The notes under the pieces: model-generated
The model's database searches: none
The model's input: only the letters and a program-made list of their open reading frames with translations
What the model was told of the DNA's origin: nothing
NCBI GenBank assembly: GCA_004154925.1
Contig: QJNS01000011.1
Coordinates: 434,001 to 498,000 of the forward strand
DNA length: 64,000 bases
Source: Monosporascus cannonballus
Taxonomy: Eukaryota > Ascomycota > Sordariomycetes > Xylariales
Direction of reading: 5' to 3'
Part shown: piece after piece, positions 33,542 through 44,789 of the stretch
Layout of the letters: every line of letters starts with the position of its first letter
Position numbering within the stretch: position 1 is the stretch's first letter
Program-made: the position numbers and the translations under genes

Positions 33542-34242
33542 GCCCAACTGGTTTCGGGCGGGAAGACCGAAGGGGAAAATATGTGGCTGTACTCCGTACA
33601 GCTCGTGGGGAGAACACTTACGCAGACGGCATGATCCGGCGTTCGGTTACGTGGCCGCCCTGCCATTTAAAATCCAATACAATACGTAATAACTTCCTAT
33701 TGGTATTATCTTCCCGGGGAGATAATGGCATTAATGCCATTATTTCCGGAGGTAATTGGGTAGGACAACTTATGCGAAGTAACTGCAAACCCCTAACCGA
33801 AGAAAAATGCTGCTTTGGGCCGCGTGTGGGCGGGATTCTAGACTTTTGACATGTACTGTACTTACGCCCGAACCCGAAGCGATAAATTAACGCCCAACTT
33901 ATTTCGGGTGGGAAAACCGGAAAGGAAAATATGTGGCTGTATTCCGTACAGCTCGTAGGGAGAAAGTTTCTGTAGGCGGGCATGGTCAGGCGCTCCGTTG
34001 TGTGGCCGCCCTGCTATCTGAAATCCAATATAATACGTAATAGTCTCCTATTGGTATTGTTTTCCCGAGGAGATAATGGTATTAATACCATTATTTCCCG
34101 AGGTAATTGGGCAGGACAACTTATGCGAAGTAACCGCAAACCGCTAACCGAAGAAAAGTGCTGCTTTGGGCCGCGTATGGGCTGAATTCTGGACTTTTGA
34201 CATGTACTGTACCTACTCCCGAACCCGAATCGATGAATTAAC
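33542..34242. repeat. 350-bp tandem duplication with an internal perfect palindrome
   Basis: Two head-to-tail copies (33,542-33,891 and 33,892-34,242) begin GCCCAACT and end GAATTAAC; a third start (GCCCAACC) follows at 34,243. The copies differ mainly by transitions. Each holds a perfect 20-bp palindrome: TAATGGCATTAATGCCATTA at 33,723-33,742 and TAATGGTATTAATACCATTA at 34,074-34,093. It is followed by a broad imperfect hairpin round CCCGGGGA. Open frames across it are on both strands and lack coding character. It could be a MITE-like element. Confidence 0.85.
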
Positions 34243-34478
34243 GCCCAACCTCACCTTGCTTACAACGAAAAGCGATGGTATGGTAGGAGATTTGGAACAT
34301 GGTTAGTGATCTCAGGATTAGCTCAATATCTGGAAGATTCGTCCGTATTTTGAGGGGGCAGAGTCTGCATAACTTAGAACCGCGTGAACTGTGGCATTTT
34401 TAAGCGTTCTAAGCCACTAACCGAATATACACTTGATATCCCAGGATCCTCACAGGAATTATCCTACAACATTCTGCA
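34243..34478. promoter_or_regulatory. Upstream region of the ankyrin-vWA gene
   Basis: About 235 bp between the duplication and the ATG at 34,479. No certain TATA box; the start context is TGCAATGAG. Confidence 0.35.
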
Positions 34479-36227
34479 ATGAGTCTCCACCGCGAAGCCG
34501 CCGCTGGAACATTAAATGAGGGGGCGCTAAATGGCTACCTTAAAACTTGCAATATAAACGAACAGAGCAAGCAGCGAGGGGAAGGGACGATTGGCCTCAC
34601 ACCACTCGCCCTGGCAGCGCGGAACGGGCATGCTGCGACTGTTAGCCTACTGCTCAGCCATGGTGCGCAGGCAGATGGTCTCTCATCTTTGAACCGCACA
34701 CCATTGTGGCTTGTGACGGCACGAGGCCAAGGTGACAGCCGAGCAGACATTGTTGACCTCCTCCTCAAGCACGATGCAGACCCCAAATATTCCCACCCCA
34801 ATTTGCAAGGTGGATCCACGCCGCTCGAAAACGAGCTGAAGCAGCTCAGGGATCCTAACGTGGTCCGCCTCCTCGTCGAAAAGAAGGGTGTTACGCCAAA
34901 AGCCACAGAGCTTGCAGCCGAACTAGGCGATCCAAACATCAACGACGCTATGCAGTCAACCGAGGAGAGGACCAAATCTCGAGATACTGCAGTCAACCTG
35001 ATCTTCGGCTTCATTCAATGGGGCGTTACCACGGCCAGCAGCTTCGGCGTGAACGGAATTGTAAACAACGCCGCCAAACGTTTTCAGTTTGCGCGTAACA
35101 GGAACAATGCCATTGCCAAAAGAATTGCGGAGGTAAGCACGTAATTCTTTTTTTCTTTTTTTTCTCGTATCGGGTTCCCGTCTAGCACTACTAACCTATT
35201 TTGAAGGAGATTCCGGCACCCAGAAGCAAGGAAGACTTCAAAAAAAGTGCCCAGGCTTTTATACAAAAGCACAAGCTGAACAAGTTCTTTCCGCCAGGAG
35301 ACAGCCCTCTACTCGAGAAGCTTATTTCCAAGGCCGTTGACGTTCAGAACGATGACAATTCACCGATAGGCCAGTCTGCCAACACGGAAGAGCTAGTCAA
35401 GTTTTCACTCTATCAAGCTGTCCTCTATTGCGGTACAAGCCTCACCCCGGACGCCGAGCTCCAGTAATCGGGTCTAATAGGCTAACGGAATAGGCAGACG
35501 ACAGCGCCTCAATGAATCCATCGTCGAACGATAAGAGCGAGGATCGTATGAAAGATCAGAGAGATCTTGTTAGTCGAATCGCCAAGATATGCACCGAAAT
35601 AACACCTGAAGATTGCGGCGTCCATCTGCGATTTATCAACCACGAGCTACCAAACGTTGATAACCTCCGTACGGCCGATATCAGTAATAGGATGCAACTG
35701 GTACGGCCCAACGGCTATACGGAGATCGGGACGAACCTGCGGAAGAAAATCTTAGAGCCTTTCGTCTACAGCACAACGATGAAGAGACCACTCTTCGTCT
35801 CAATCATTACAGATGGAGCTCCCTACGGCGGTGATGGATCCCTTGAGCATCGAAATACGCTCCGGGACGAGATACTAAAGTGCCAAGACTTCTTGCTAAC
35901 GAAAGGTCTTCCCCCACGCGGTATCTTTATCCCCATACCCCCAGTCTCTTCCAGAACTGTCATGCTAACCAATTTGAAGCCGTGGTTTTCCAGATTAGCC
36001 AGATCGGCAGCGACGAGGACTCGAAAGAGTTCCTAAGAACCTTGGCAACCGATCCTAAGCTAAGAAATGTCTACATTACCACGCGTGGGTTAGCAGACAA
36101 AAAGTATCTATAAACAAGCCGCTAACGGTAAATCTTAGAACAACTGGACTCGAAATTTCGGGAACTGAAGGGGAATGAGTGGGACCTTGAAGCATGGGTA
36201 ATTCTGTTCTCCTCTGCTCTCGATTAA
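34479..36227 (+). CDS. Ankyrin-repeat / von Willebrand A fusion protein, 5 exons, about 498 aa
   Basis: Exons are 34479-35132, 35207-35432, 35498-35920, 35980-36084 and 36139-36227, joining in frame. Introns are 54-74 bp with CTAAC branch sites (for example CACTACTAAC). Residues about 38-145 carry ankyrin repeats (TPLALAARNGHAATVSLLLS, TPLWLV-RGQ). A linker with VNLIFGFIQWGVTTASSFG follows. From about 285 comes a vWA domain: QAVLYCDDSASM with the MIDAS DxSxS (D294, S296, S298), a Thr near 372 (IGTNL), an Asp near 399 (ITDGAP), then AVVFQISQIGSD and QQLDSKFRELKGNEWDLEAW. Metal-dependent ligand binding and protein scaffolding are the expected roles. The C-terminus is uncertain: a possible 47-bp intron after EAW (36,198-36,244) would extend the protein to a stop at 36,430 (550 aa), but its branch site is too close to the acceptor. 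There is no signal peptide. Confidence 0.88.
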
Positions 36228-36640
36228 CACATTCCACTAACCAGGCTTTTTGTTTGGTAGCTTTTTCGAACCCTTCTCCATCCCGTCCTTGGTATTCACC
36301 CTCGTTGATGATACGCTTTTATGGCGACGAGGTCTTGGAGCTAAAGTTGGAGGTTAGTTTTGCTACCAAAAATGAAGCAATTAGCACGCTTTTCGTGGAC
36401 CCTCGGCTTAGTTTAGGTCTATTTCAATAATGTGCTAAGGGTCTACAGCATTGGAATCTCCGTGGGAGATAGATGTGGAGGTGAAAAGTCCTTATAGTGA
36501 TATATATTGGCTTAAGGGGTTAAGAGATTTGCTCTGGTCTCAGCGCTCTCTCTATAGGATTATGGCTTTCTTTTATCCTCTTGCTTCTTTAACGCTTAAC
36601 TATCCTTCTTTATCCAAAGCTTTTAGATATCTCGGTTTAT
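36228..36640. other. 3' flank of the ankyrin-vWA gene, right edge of the island
   Basis: The sequence may include an alternative last exon (to 36,430). From about 36,450 it becomes T-rich, and short frames there have no recognisable content. It ends abruptly at the LTR terminus TGTGGCGGC at 36,641. Confidence 0.4.
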
Positions 36641-37380
36641 TGTGGCGGCTAAGAGATTTAACCAACTATTAAACCTTGATTGTATGGGTTTATGTTGGCA
36701 GAAACATGCTAGGAATTAAAGTAATACAATAATTTAATTACGTTTTGTAATACCAAGGACATTTCGAATAACGAAATTACATTGCAAGTTAAATTTATAT
36801 AACTCCTAAAAATAACCGGCGTATATATTTATTTTAAATTATAAATTTACTCTTACTAAGTTTATAACACGGCTCATTAGTTTATTATTGATAAGGTAAT
36901 AATGTTTTACCTAATATAAATTATTGTAACGAACCTGTCATACATCCACCTGGAGGTATAAGCAGTATCCGAAATGGGGTCTTGATTTGCAAGTAACAAT
37001 AGGGCGAGAAATAATTTAATGGTCTGTTCGTTAAAAAGATTTAAAAACTTTTCCCTCAATCAGAAAACGGTACGGTTACCTTTAGATTAAGAACTTAAAT
37101 TAATAGCTAAAGAACGAAATTAAGGAGGTGCTATTTACATAAAAGACCGATTTATTATATATCCCAACTCCCAAAATAAGTGTATCGTAAATCTATATAA
37201 TCTATATAATCTGGTTAAATTACTTAAATCACTTAGATCACGGAACAAGCCAAGCTTCCCTATCCGGAGTTTAGCCGTGACAAATCCGCGCTAGGCCTTA
37301 AAGGTAAGTTTCTTGGAGGCAGGAACCCTGGTTCCTGTAACAATTATTTAATTTCGTAGTTATTTTGTTATAACTGTTTT
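36641..37380 (-). repeat. Family-A LTR (reverse), split by a solo family-B LTR
   Basis: It begins TGTGGCGGCTAAGAG and keeps the family-A tail order (TTTAACCAACTATTAAACC, then a TATATA box near 36,822). The U3 beyond the TATA box is AT-rich and unlike other types. With the family-B insert removed it is about 315 bp and appears cut at 37,380 by the next LTR. It forms the right border of the island. Confidence 0.7.
36925..37342 (-). repeat. Solo LTR of family B, reverse, with TSD ATTAT
   Basis: The 418-bp LTR begins TGTAACGAACCTG and ends GGTTCCTGTAACA, with ATTAT at 36,920-36,924 and 37,343-37,347. It is the reverse of the solo LTR at 10,323 and moderately RIP-mutated. No internal sequence is attached. 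Confidence 0.92.
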
Positions 37381-37952
37381 TGTTACAACTTGGACGGGTT
37401 TAGGGCCGCAGCATAGTCGGGCTAAGAAACTAAGAACTCATTAAGTTAAGTTACGTAATAAGTACTTATTAAGAAATAACTGAACTCGACTAAATAAACC
37501 GCTTAATTAAACGTGACTAAGAAAATTACTTAAATAAACGTGATTAACAAAAAGCATAATATATAAAAAATATATATAAATAAAATTACTTTCAAAACTT
37601 AAATAATAATAATTTGTAATAATATTTCATTACTTAAATATTTTTAATATTACGAAATATAATTAATTAATATATTTATCTCCGAAAATGTTACGATACT
37701 TTTGCTAATATAAACTCGCACAACTTAAAATTTATAATTAGTTAAACTTGTTAATCGTTATAAATTATGAGTTTTTATTTTATAATATCATTCAATTTTA
37801 TATAATATTCTTTTAATTAAAATATTATTAGGTATTTATGCCTTTTTTACTATTACGTGGTTGTAAATTAAGTTAAGAAATTTAAAATATAAATTTAATA
37901 ATTGGCAAATAAGATAATAACTATTTTAATTCGTAATATTGCACCGAAGTAT
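37381..37952 (+). mobile_element. Family-A LTR with leader only, truncated by A4
   Basis: An LTR (37,381-37,762) starts TGTTACAACTTGG, has its TATA region near 37,570 and ends TCGTTATA. It is followed by about 190 bp matching the A0 leader (GTTTTTATTT...TATAATATT). A4 then interrupts at 37,952. After A4 only a few bases remain before a reverse LTR fragment at 44,702, so gag-pol of this element is missing. Confidence 0.65.
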
Positions 37953-38344
37953 CGTGACGGCTAGGCGGTTTAACCAACTATTAAACCTTTGTCGTACGGG
38001 TTTATATTAGCAGGAGTATCGTAGGAATCTGAGCAATAGATATAATAATCGTATTACGTTTCGTAATACTAAGGGTGCTTTGGGTAACGATATTATATTG
38101 TAAGCTGAAGTTATCTAGATTATGGAAATAATAAACGTATATATCCTTATTTTGGCTCAAATTATTTAACCGGCTTAAACCTTTGAGCCTTTTAAGCCCC
38201 TTAAGTTACCCGCTGGTTTAACCAGCTTAAAGGTGCTAAGCCTTTGAGCCCTTTGAGCCAATTACGTTATTTTTTGGTACGGTCGGGCTTGGGTACCTAA
38301 GTTCTCCGACCGTTTGGGGAAGCTAAAATTGTTAGGTCATAATA
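37953..38344 (-). repeat. 3' LTR of A4 (U3 type IV)
   Basis: U3 type IV is rich in GGCTTAA/GGCTCAAA repeats (TTTGAGCC, TTAAGCC on the plus strand) that form several inverted pairs around 38,150-38,250. AAACGGTC (as GACCGTTTG) sits at offset 30-37 of the sense LTR. Confidence 0.9.
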
Positions 38345-38431
38345 CGACTTTTTCCCTTTTAGGATTTTTGTTGCTAAAGATTATTTTGTTTGTTTATTTA
38401 CTTCGGTAAATAACTTTTTTTTATACTTAAT

Positions 38432-39000
38432 ATGTTGAGTTGTATCGAAAAATTTCGTTTTTATAAACGTACTAACGTTTTTATTTTTACAAAACGTATT
38501 ATATTATTTGGTTTTATTATACCTTGAGAAAACTTTTATTTTCGTTACCATTCCGTCGGTATATTTTATAAGACATACCGTAATTCTGGGAAATACGCCC
38601 GTTATACGTAATACGGTAATTTTTGCGATTTATTTAGCTTTTCGAAATTTGAGCACAAAAAGTTTCTTAATAAGGAAAACCGTTTAAAGCGTAAAAAAAA
38701 GCAGGCCCGTAAGGCCTTTCGTAACGTTGCAAATAAATTAAATCGTTTGCAGAAATAACGGAAGTTACTTCGCCGTCGTGAAATTAAAATATTTCGTCGT
38801 AATATTCAGAATACGAAAGCGATAAAGGAGTTTAAGTGTTTTGAAAAGGAATAAGAATAACTAAAGGCGTTATTGCGGCTGTTACGTTAACATAAATTGC
38901 GGCCGACTGGCCCGATATCCCGGTTATTAACTAGTTAACTGTTAACTGGGACGTACTTATTGTTATTAGTAAAAGTTCTTTAACAGGCGTTAGGCGCTAA
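38432..39000 (+). pseudogene. Antisense accessory gene (aORF) of A4
   Basis: A frame opens at ATG 38,432 (MLSCIEKFRFYKR) and encodes a basic coiled-coil (NKENRLKRKKKQARKAF, KLNRLQKQRK with a RIP stop). A 1-bp deletion shifts the C-terminus into another frame, where DWPDIPVIN and SLTGVRR are read before the stop at 38,998-39,000. This stop lies next to the pol stop (38,994-38,992), so the two genes meet tail to tail. It is homologous to the copies in A0, A1 and A2. Confidence 0.68.
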
Positions 39001-42000
39001 TAAGGTTTTTGGCAGGTTTTTAAGTATTTTTAAAATCCGGGCGCTTTTTTTATTTAATTAAGTACTAGGTAAATCCGATTTGTTTTTGTATATCGAATAT
39101 TTTTTTTATTTCGTACGTTTATTCGTTTTTTATTTTTACGTTATTTAATACCGTATATACCTTGATTATATCCGTTATTAATTCGAATAAAATAATATAA
39201 ATAATTAAATGGAATTTAACTTTTAGTAAAACTTTTAATTAATAATTGTTTTCTGAGATTTTCTTGGCGATTTTGTATGAACCGATATCTTTGAAATCGA
39301 GTTTTTTATTAGGTTGTTTTGTTTAAATATTTTTTTTAATAAGAAAAACCATTTCCCCTTTTTCGAAAATTAATTTTTTTAATCTTTTTGATTATAATAT
39401 TTTTTTATTTGATTCCGTATAAATTTTAATTTTGTTTTTATTTCTTAATACAGCTATCGTAATTATTCTGATATAAGGATTATTTTAATATTAATTAAAT
39501 TATTATCGCATATTCTTTTGTAAACTTTTGGAATAAAACCAAAATTTGCGTTTGTAAATATTATTTTAATATTTTTATAATAGCTGGTATTGTAAATCAG
39601 TTATACGATTAAGAATCTTTTAACTTAATTATTTTGTTTATAATTAATATAGAATTATAAGTAAATTCTTAAAGTTTAATTTATTCGTTTTATTTATTTA
39701 TTTAGTTATAATTGAAATATATTAAATAAACTTCTAATTTAGCTTAATTTATATTATACGGTTTTGCTAAAATTTAAATACGAACATTTATCCTTTATTT
39801 AAAATAACTTTTATTAATAATCTTTATATATTAAAAATATATTTAAAAAAATATATATTATTTGTTTGGCGACTGTATTTTTATGATATGATAAAAATTT
39901 GAAAGTTTTGTAAATCGATCGACGATTACGAAAATGCTATCATAATATATTCCTATAACTGGAGTTTCTAATATAAGAAGTTTAATAATAAAATCGAATA
40001 TAATTAAATATTATAATTATTTTACGATTAATAATAATTGTAACACTCCGTATAGTTTATATCGTTAAATCTTTACTTTGGCGTAAATATTATATTACCG
40101 TATAACTTTTTATATTATTGATTTTTTTAGGAAAAAATATATGCGTTAAAATCGTTTTAAGGTTTTATAAATCCCTAAATATTTATGTAACTAATGTTTG
40201 TATATTTTTCGAGCTAAATCTTTTTAATACCTTTCTGGAATTTTTATTTTATCCGTTTTTTGGTTTTTTAAAAAACCGTTATTATATTACTAAATCTTTT
40301 AATATATATCTAAAGTTACTGCCGGAATTATTATAATTTGCCGTAAGTGTAAATATCCTTTTATAATGGTATCTAAAATTATATAGCTAATTTTAACCAA
40401 TTTTTTTTCGAAATTTGATTACATGTTTAAAATATTTATTTTGCCGTTTTCTAAATCTTTTTTGTAAATAATAACGAAATCGAAATTTGTTAATTTTGTT
40501 ACGTAACGAAGCTATTATTTTATAGATTTTTTAGTTGTGATAAATTAAGTAAGATTTTGATAATCCGTATAAACTTTAAACTGATATAAGTTTCCCTTTA
40601 AAAAATACCCAAATTTTCGAAATACCATAATAATAGCCATAAACCTTTTATTTAGAATATCGTAATTAAGCTTAGTTTTTTTTAATTTATATGAAAAACA
40701 TATAATAAGGTATAATTTACCTTAATTATTTCGTTATTCGATTATTATACTTAACGCATAATCCGAAATATCGGTTTTTAATTTTACCAGTGGATTTGGA
40801 TCGTATATAATTAATATTAGCTTGTGAGTAATTACATTTTTAATATTTTAAAATACTCTTTTCGTATTTAACGTTTATTTGAATTTTTTTTCATAAGATT
40901 CGTTAAGGGTATAATTATTTTGCTAAAGTTTTAAATAAATTTCCTGTAATAATTAGCGAATCCAAAAAATGCTTATATTTCTTTGATTATCATCAGCGTT
41001 TATTATTTTATATTTATAACGATTTTCTTGGGATTTATTCTAATATATTCTAGGGTAATAATATATTCCAAATATTCCACTTCCTATATATGGAATTAAA
41101 ATTCTTCTGCGTTAATAAGTAACTTTACGTTTTGTAAAATTTAAAAAACTTTATAAATATATTTTGCATATATTTTTTCCGTCTTTAAAAAAATGAAAAT
41201 ATTATTAAGAGAATAAATAATAAAAATATTAAGGTATTTTCGTAATATATAATTAATTATTTGCTATAAGGTTATTATTACGTTCGTAAATCTTATTAAT
41301 ATAACTAAATATTTAAATAATCCGTATTTTGTTTTAAAAGTTATTTTTTATTCGTATTCTTTTTTAATTCTAATAAAGTTACATTTATCTTTAAAATTAA
41401 ATATTATAAACTATTTAATTCCATAAAGTCGGTTTTTTATTTTCGTAATTAAGCGTAATAATGTTCGATTTTTAATAGTAATATTATTAAGTTATCGATA
41501 ATTAATTACAAATCGTAATTTTCTATTTCTTTTGTTACGAAAAACATAAGGTATCTTGCTAGTAATATTGAAAATCGAATTTATCTTTTCTTTAGCCGAT
41601 TTTCCAGGTATTTTCTGAAAATACGTAATTCGTTTTTATTGAGGTTATAAATAAGGTAAAACTTTATCGAAAATCCTTTTTTAAAAATTATTTTATAATT
41701 TTATTCGTTATGTTCTAGTAATTTCCTATTAAATTCCTTTGTAAAAAGTTGCTTATATTTATAGTATTATAATGGTATATTAATTAAATCTTCTAATTTT
41801 TGAGGCTATTACTTTTTTAGATCGTTATTTAATTACTTTAATTTCGTTTTAATAATAGCAATAATACGTCGTATTTTTTTTGACATTCGGTTTTTTCTTA
41901 TATTTTGTTTTCTTAGATAGTAAGGTTTTTATCGTATTCTTATATTTATATTTGTTGCCATTATCGATCGAATATTAAAATATTAATTTTTCTTTTTTTT

Positions 42001-44301
42001 GTTTATTAACTAGAAATAAAGTGAATTTTATTTAGCTAATTTCGCCGTTTATTAAAATTCCGTACTGGTATATTTATAATAATCCTAAGATTATATCGTA
42101 TTTCCTAAGTAAAACGATATGGAAATTAACCGTTTAATATTATCCTTTAATAAAAATGTCGAAATAATTTATTTCGCATATAAATTTTCCATTATCGGCA
42201 GTATATTCCTAACTTTCGGTATTCGTTATTATATAAAGTTTTAATTTATACCTTTATCGTAATTTAAATTTATTAATCATATCTGGGATAATATAATTCC
42301 CGTTTAAAATTCCGTAATCCATTATTACGGTATACCAATACGTTCCGATTCGTATTTTCAAAATAATAAAGTTATTAGCGTTTTTTATCGTCGCGTTTAA
42401 AACCTTTTTTTGGAATTCCTTTTAACTTTTTTAAGCTTCGTTATCCTGCGGCTTTTTTATATGTAATTTTTTTTAATTCCCGTTCGAATTTGTTAAACCT
42501 TATTTATGTTTTTTCGTTTAGCGCGTTAATCTATTATATTTGTTATTATTATCGGCATATTATTCCTTTAAATCGTATTAATTATTCTTAATTCTTTTGT
42601 ATTTTTTTTCTCTATTGAATAAATTCCTTTTTTATATTTACGATTATATCTTATTGTACGTTATCTTGATTATCGTTTTAAAGATTTTTTATAAATTCAC
42701 GTATTTTTTCCTTAATATCTTTTTTTCGTAAAAATTTATAATAAATATTAATTAAAAATAAAAATTCGTAATCGTTTTTTAGTAATATTTTTCCATTATA
42801 CGTTAAATTAATTTCTTTTTCGTTTAGTAATTATATTATCCATAATAATAAAAAGGGTTTTTTTACGGGCATTACTTTTTTTCGAATTAACTTTTTGTTT
42901 CGGCTAGCTGTTAAATATTTTTTGGGATTATGGTTCGAAACTATCGATATTATTACTTATTGTTTTTATTATTTCCGATACGGCTTGGAAAATCGAATCC
43001 TTTATAATACATACGGGTAATTCGTTCGTAAATATATTATTTCCATTTTTTATGATCGGGATATTTTCGTCGTCGACAATATATGGTATGCATTTTGCCG
43101 TATCGATTAGAAGTTCCGGGATAGATTTTTTTCGTCCAGTTTTAATATTCGTATAATTATCCTCATAATGCTTTTTGTTATGTTTGCGATATTTGTTAAG
43201 TTAATTTTGTAACTTTTTACATTTTTCGTTAAATTTCTTATCGTAATAATCCTTATTAGATTTCTTTATTATAAGCCTGATATATATTTGGCCTGGATTA
43301 TATAAATAACTTTGTTATTATTCTTTTAATTATTCCTGGATTATTTTTGCGATATAAGGGTTTAATTATCCTGTTGTAACCTTTTAGGTTTTTTATATTT
43401 ATAAGCCTTATGTCCAATTTTGCCATAATTAAAGTATTTAATATAGTTTTAGTTTTATTTATAAGTCATACCGAATTTTATAGGTCCTGGCGCCGTTCCG
43501 TGAAAAATAAAAGCTACGTCTTTTTTTTTCCTTAGTTGGATTTATTATATCTCGAACGTAAGGAATATTATCCCTCATTTTTTATTATTTTTCAAATTTT
43601 CGTTTATTAATTTTAATTAGCTTTATGATATATTAATTTAGGGCAATTAAATGTTTAATCCAAATCATTTTATTTCTTATATTATTTTGTAGCTTTTTAT
43701 TTAATATATCGATAAGGATATCGGCTTTATTATTTTTCTATTTTGCTTTAATCGTAAAGCTTTTAAAAGTTACGGCGTATTTGGACGCGGGTTTATTTTT
43801 GTCGAAATTATAAAAGTTATTAAGGTATAAATTATTTTTTATTCGAGTTGCCGAAATTATCGCATATTTTATTTTCGAAATTGGTATAAAATGAAAAAAT
43901 CTTGTTAATAAAGTCATTTTTATCTAATTCTTTTATTTCTAGGAAATTTCTTATTACAGGTTTAAACCAACCAATAACGTTTCCCGTCAAATATTTCTTT
44001 ATTATTAAAACCTAATCCGCCGGATCGTTAAGGTTTAAAAAATGAAAATAAATTCGTACCTAATTTAAAAATGTTTAAAGGTTACCTTTTTTATCGTAAG
44101 GCTTTAATTTCTTAGGTTTTATGTAGGCGAAAAAGGCTTAAGTAAATAACGTAACTTTAATTTGTCGGATTTCTTTTTTTTAATTCTCGAATTTAAGCCT
44201 AAAGCTGTTAAATAAGGGTTTTTTAGGCGTTAGTCGATATTTTTAACATTATTAAATATTGCTCAAAATCTGACGCTATTATTAAACAAGACTTTATAAC
44301 G
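38992..44301 (-). pseudogene. A4 gag-pol remnant
   Basis: On the minus strand the chromodomain is near 38,995-39,090, integrase at about 39,250-40,150, RNase H and RT at about 40,400-41,600, protease near 42,150-42,400, the zinc knuckle at about 43,390-43,440 and the gag FGNPDKK region at about 43,830-43,880. All are broken by RIP-type stops. Positions are inferred by alignment by eye to A0. Confidence 0.75.
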
Positions 44302-44694
44302 TATAACGGCTAAACAGTTTAACCAATTATTAAACCTTAATTATACGAGTTTATATTAAGAGAAATATCGTGGGAATCTAAATAATAAATATAATAATCT
44401 TATTACGTTTCGTAATACTAAAGCTACCTTAAGTAACGATATTATATTGCAAGCTAAAGCTATCTAAATTATAGAAATAATGAACGTATATATCTTTGTT
44501 TTGGTTCAAACCATTCAACCGGCTCAAACCCTTAAGCCCCTTAAGCCACTTAAGCCACCTGCTGGCTTAACCGGCTCAAAGGTGCCAAACCTTTGAGCCC
44601 TTTAAGCCAATCACGTAACCTTCTTGGCACGGTCGGGCTTAGGTGCCCAAGCTCTCCGACCGTTTGGGGAAGCCAAGATCATTAGGTCATAACA
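44302..44694 (-). repeat. 5' LTR of A4 (U3 type IV), RIP-free outer edge
   Basis: On the plus strand it begins TATAACGGC and ends GGTCATAACA. The outer about 185 bp (44,510-44,694) is GC-balanced with the GGCTTAA/GGCTCAAA repeats intact; the inner half is mutated. Confidence 0.92.
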
Positions 44695-44701
44695 AGTATA
44701 A

Positions 44702-44789
44702 GGTGACGGCTAAAGGTTTAACCAACTATTAAATATAAGTTGTACGCGTTTATAATGGCAGAAATATCGTAAAATTTTAAATAATAAAT
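44702..44789 (-). repeat. Family-A LTR fragment (reverse), cut by A5
   Basis: About 88 bp (GGTGACGGCTAAAGG onward) match the reverse LTR start of the other elements. The rest of this LTR would lie beyond the A5 insertion, to the right of this window. Confidence 0.65.

Larger units (their letters stand above)
37953..44694 (-). mobile_element. Gypsy chromovirus A4, complete with TSD AGTAT
   Basis: The 6,742-bp element is flanked by AGTAT at 37,948-37,952 and 44,695-44,699. The plus strand begins CGTGACGGC (TGTGACGGC with one change) and ends GGTCATAACA. Order on the minus strand is LTR, gag, protease, RT, RNase H, integrase, chromodomain and LTR, with an antisense gene beyond pol. The U3 is a fourth type (IV). 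Interior sequence is strongly RIP-mutated, and both outer edges keep balanced composition. Confidence 0.93.

Noticed and set aside
33439..33983. Frames of 136 and 121 residues on opposite strands over the tandem duplication
   Set aside because: They overlap each other and the repeat boundaries, and the second repeat copy does not preserve either frame.
36085..36113. Stop codon at 36,111-36,113 as the end of the vWA protein
   Set aside because: A GTGGGT donor at 36,085 with a GCTAAC branch site restores the conserved QLDSKFREL region of vWA proteins, which read-through loses.
36198..36430. Extra intron and exon for the ankyrin-vWA gene, giving 550 residues
   Set aside because: The only branch-like CTAAC is about 5 nt from the acceptor and the added tail is low-quality. 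Kept as an alternative only.
25269..36640. Starship-type giant mobile element cargo
   Set aside because: No tyrosine-recombinase captain gene is present and the flanks are ordinary LTR ends without matching target repeats.
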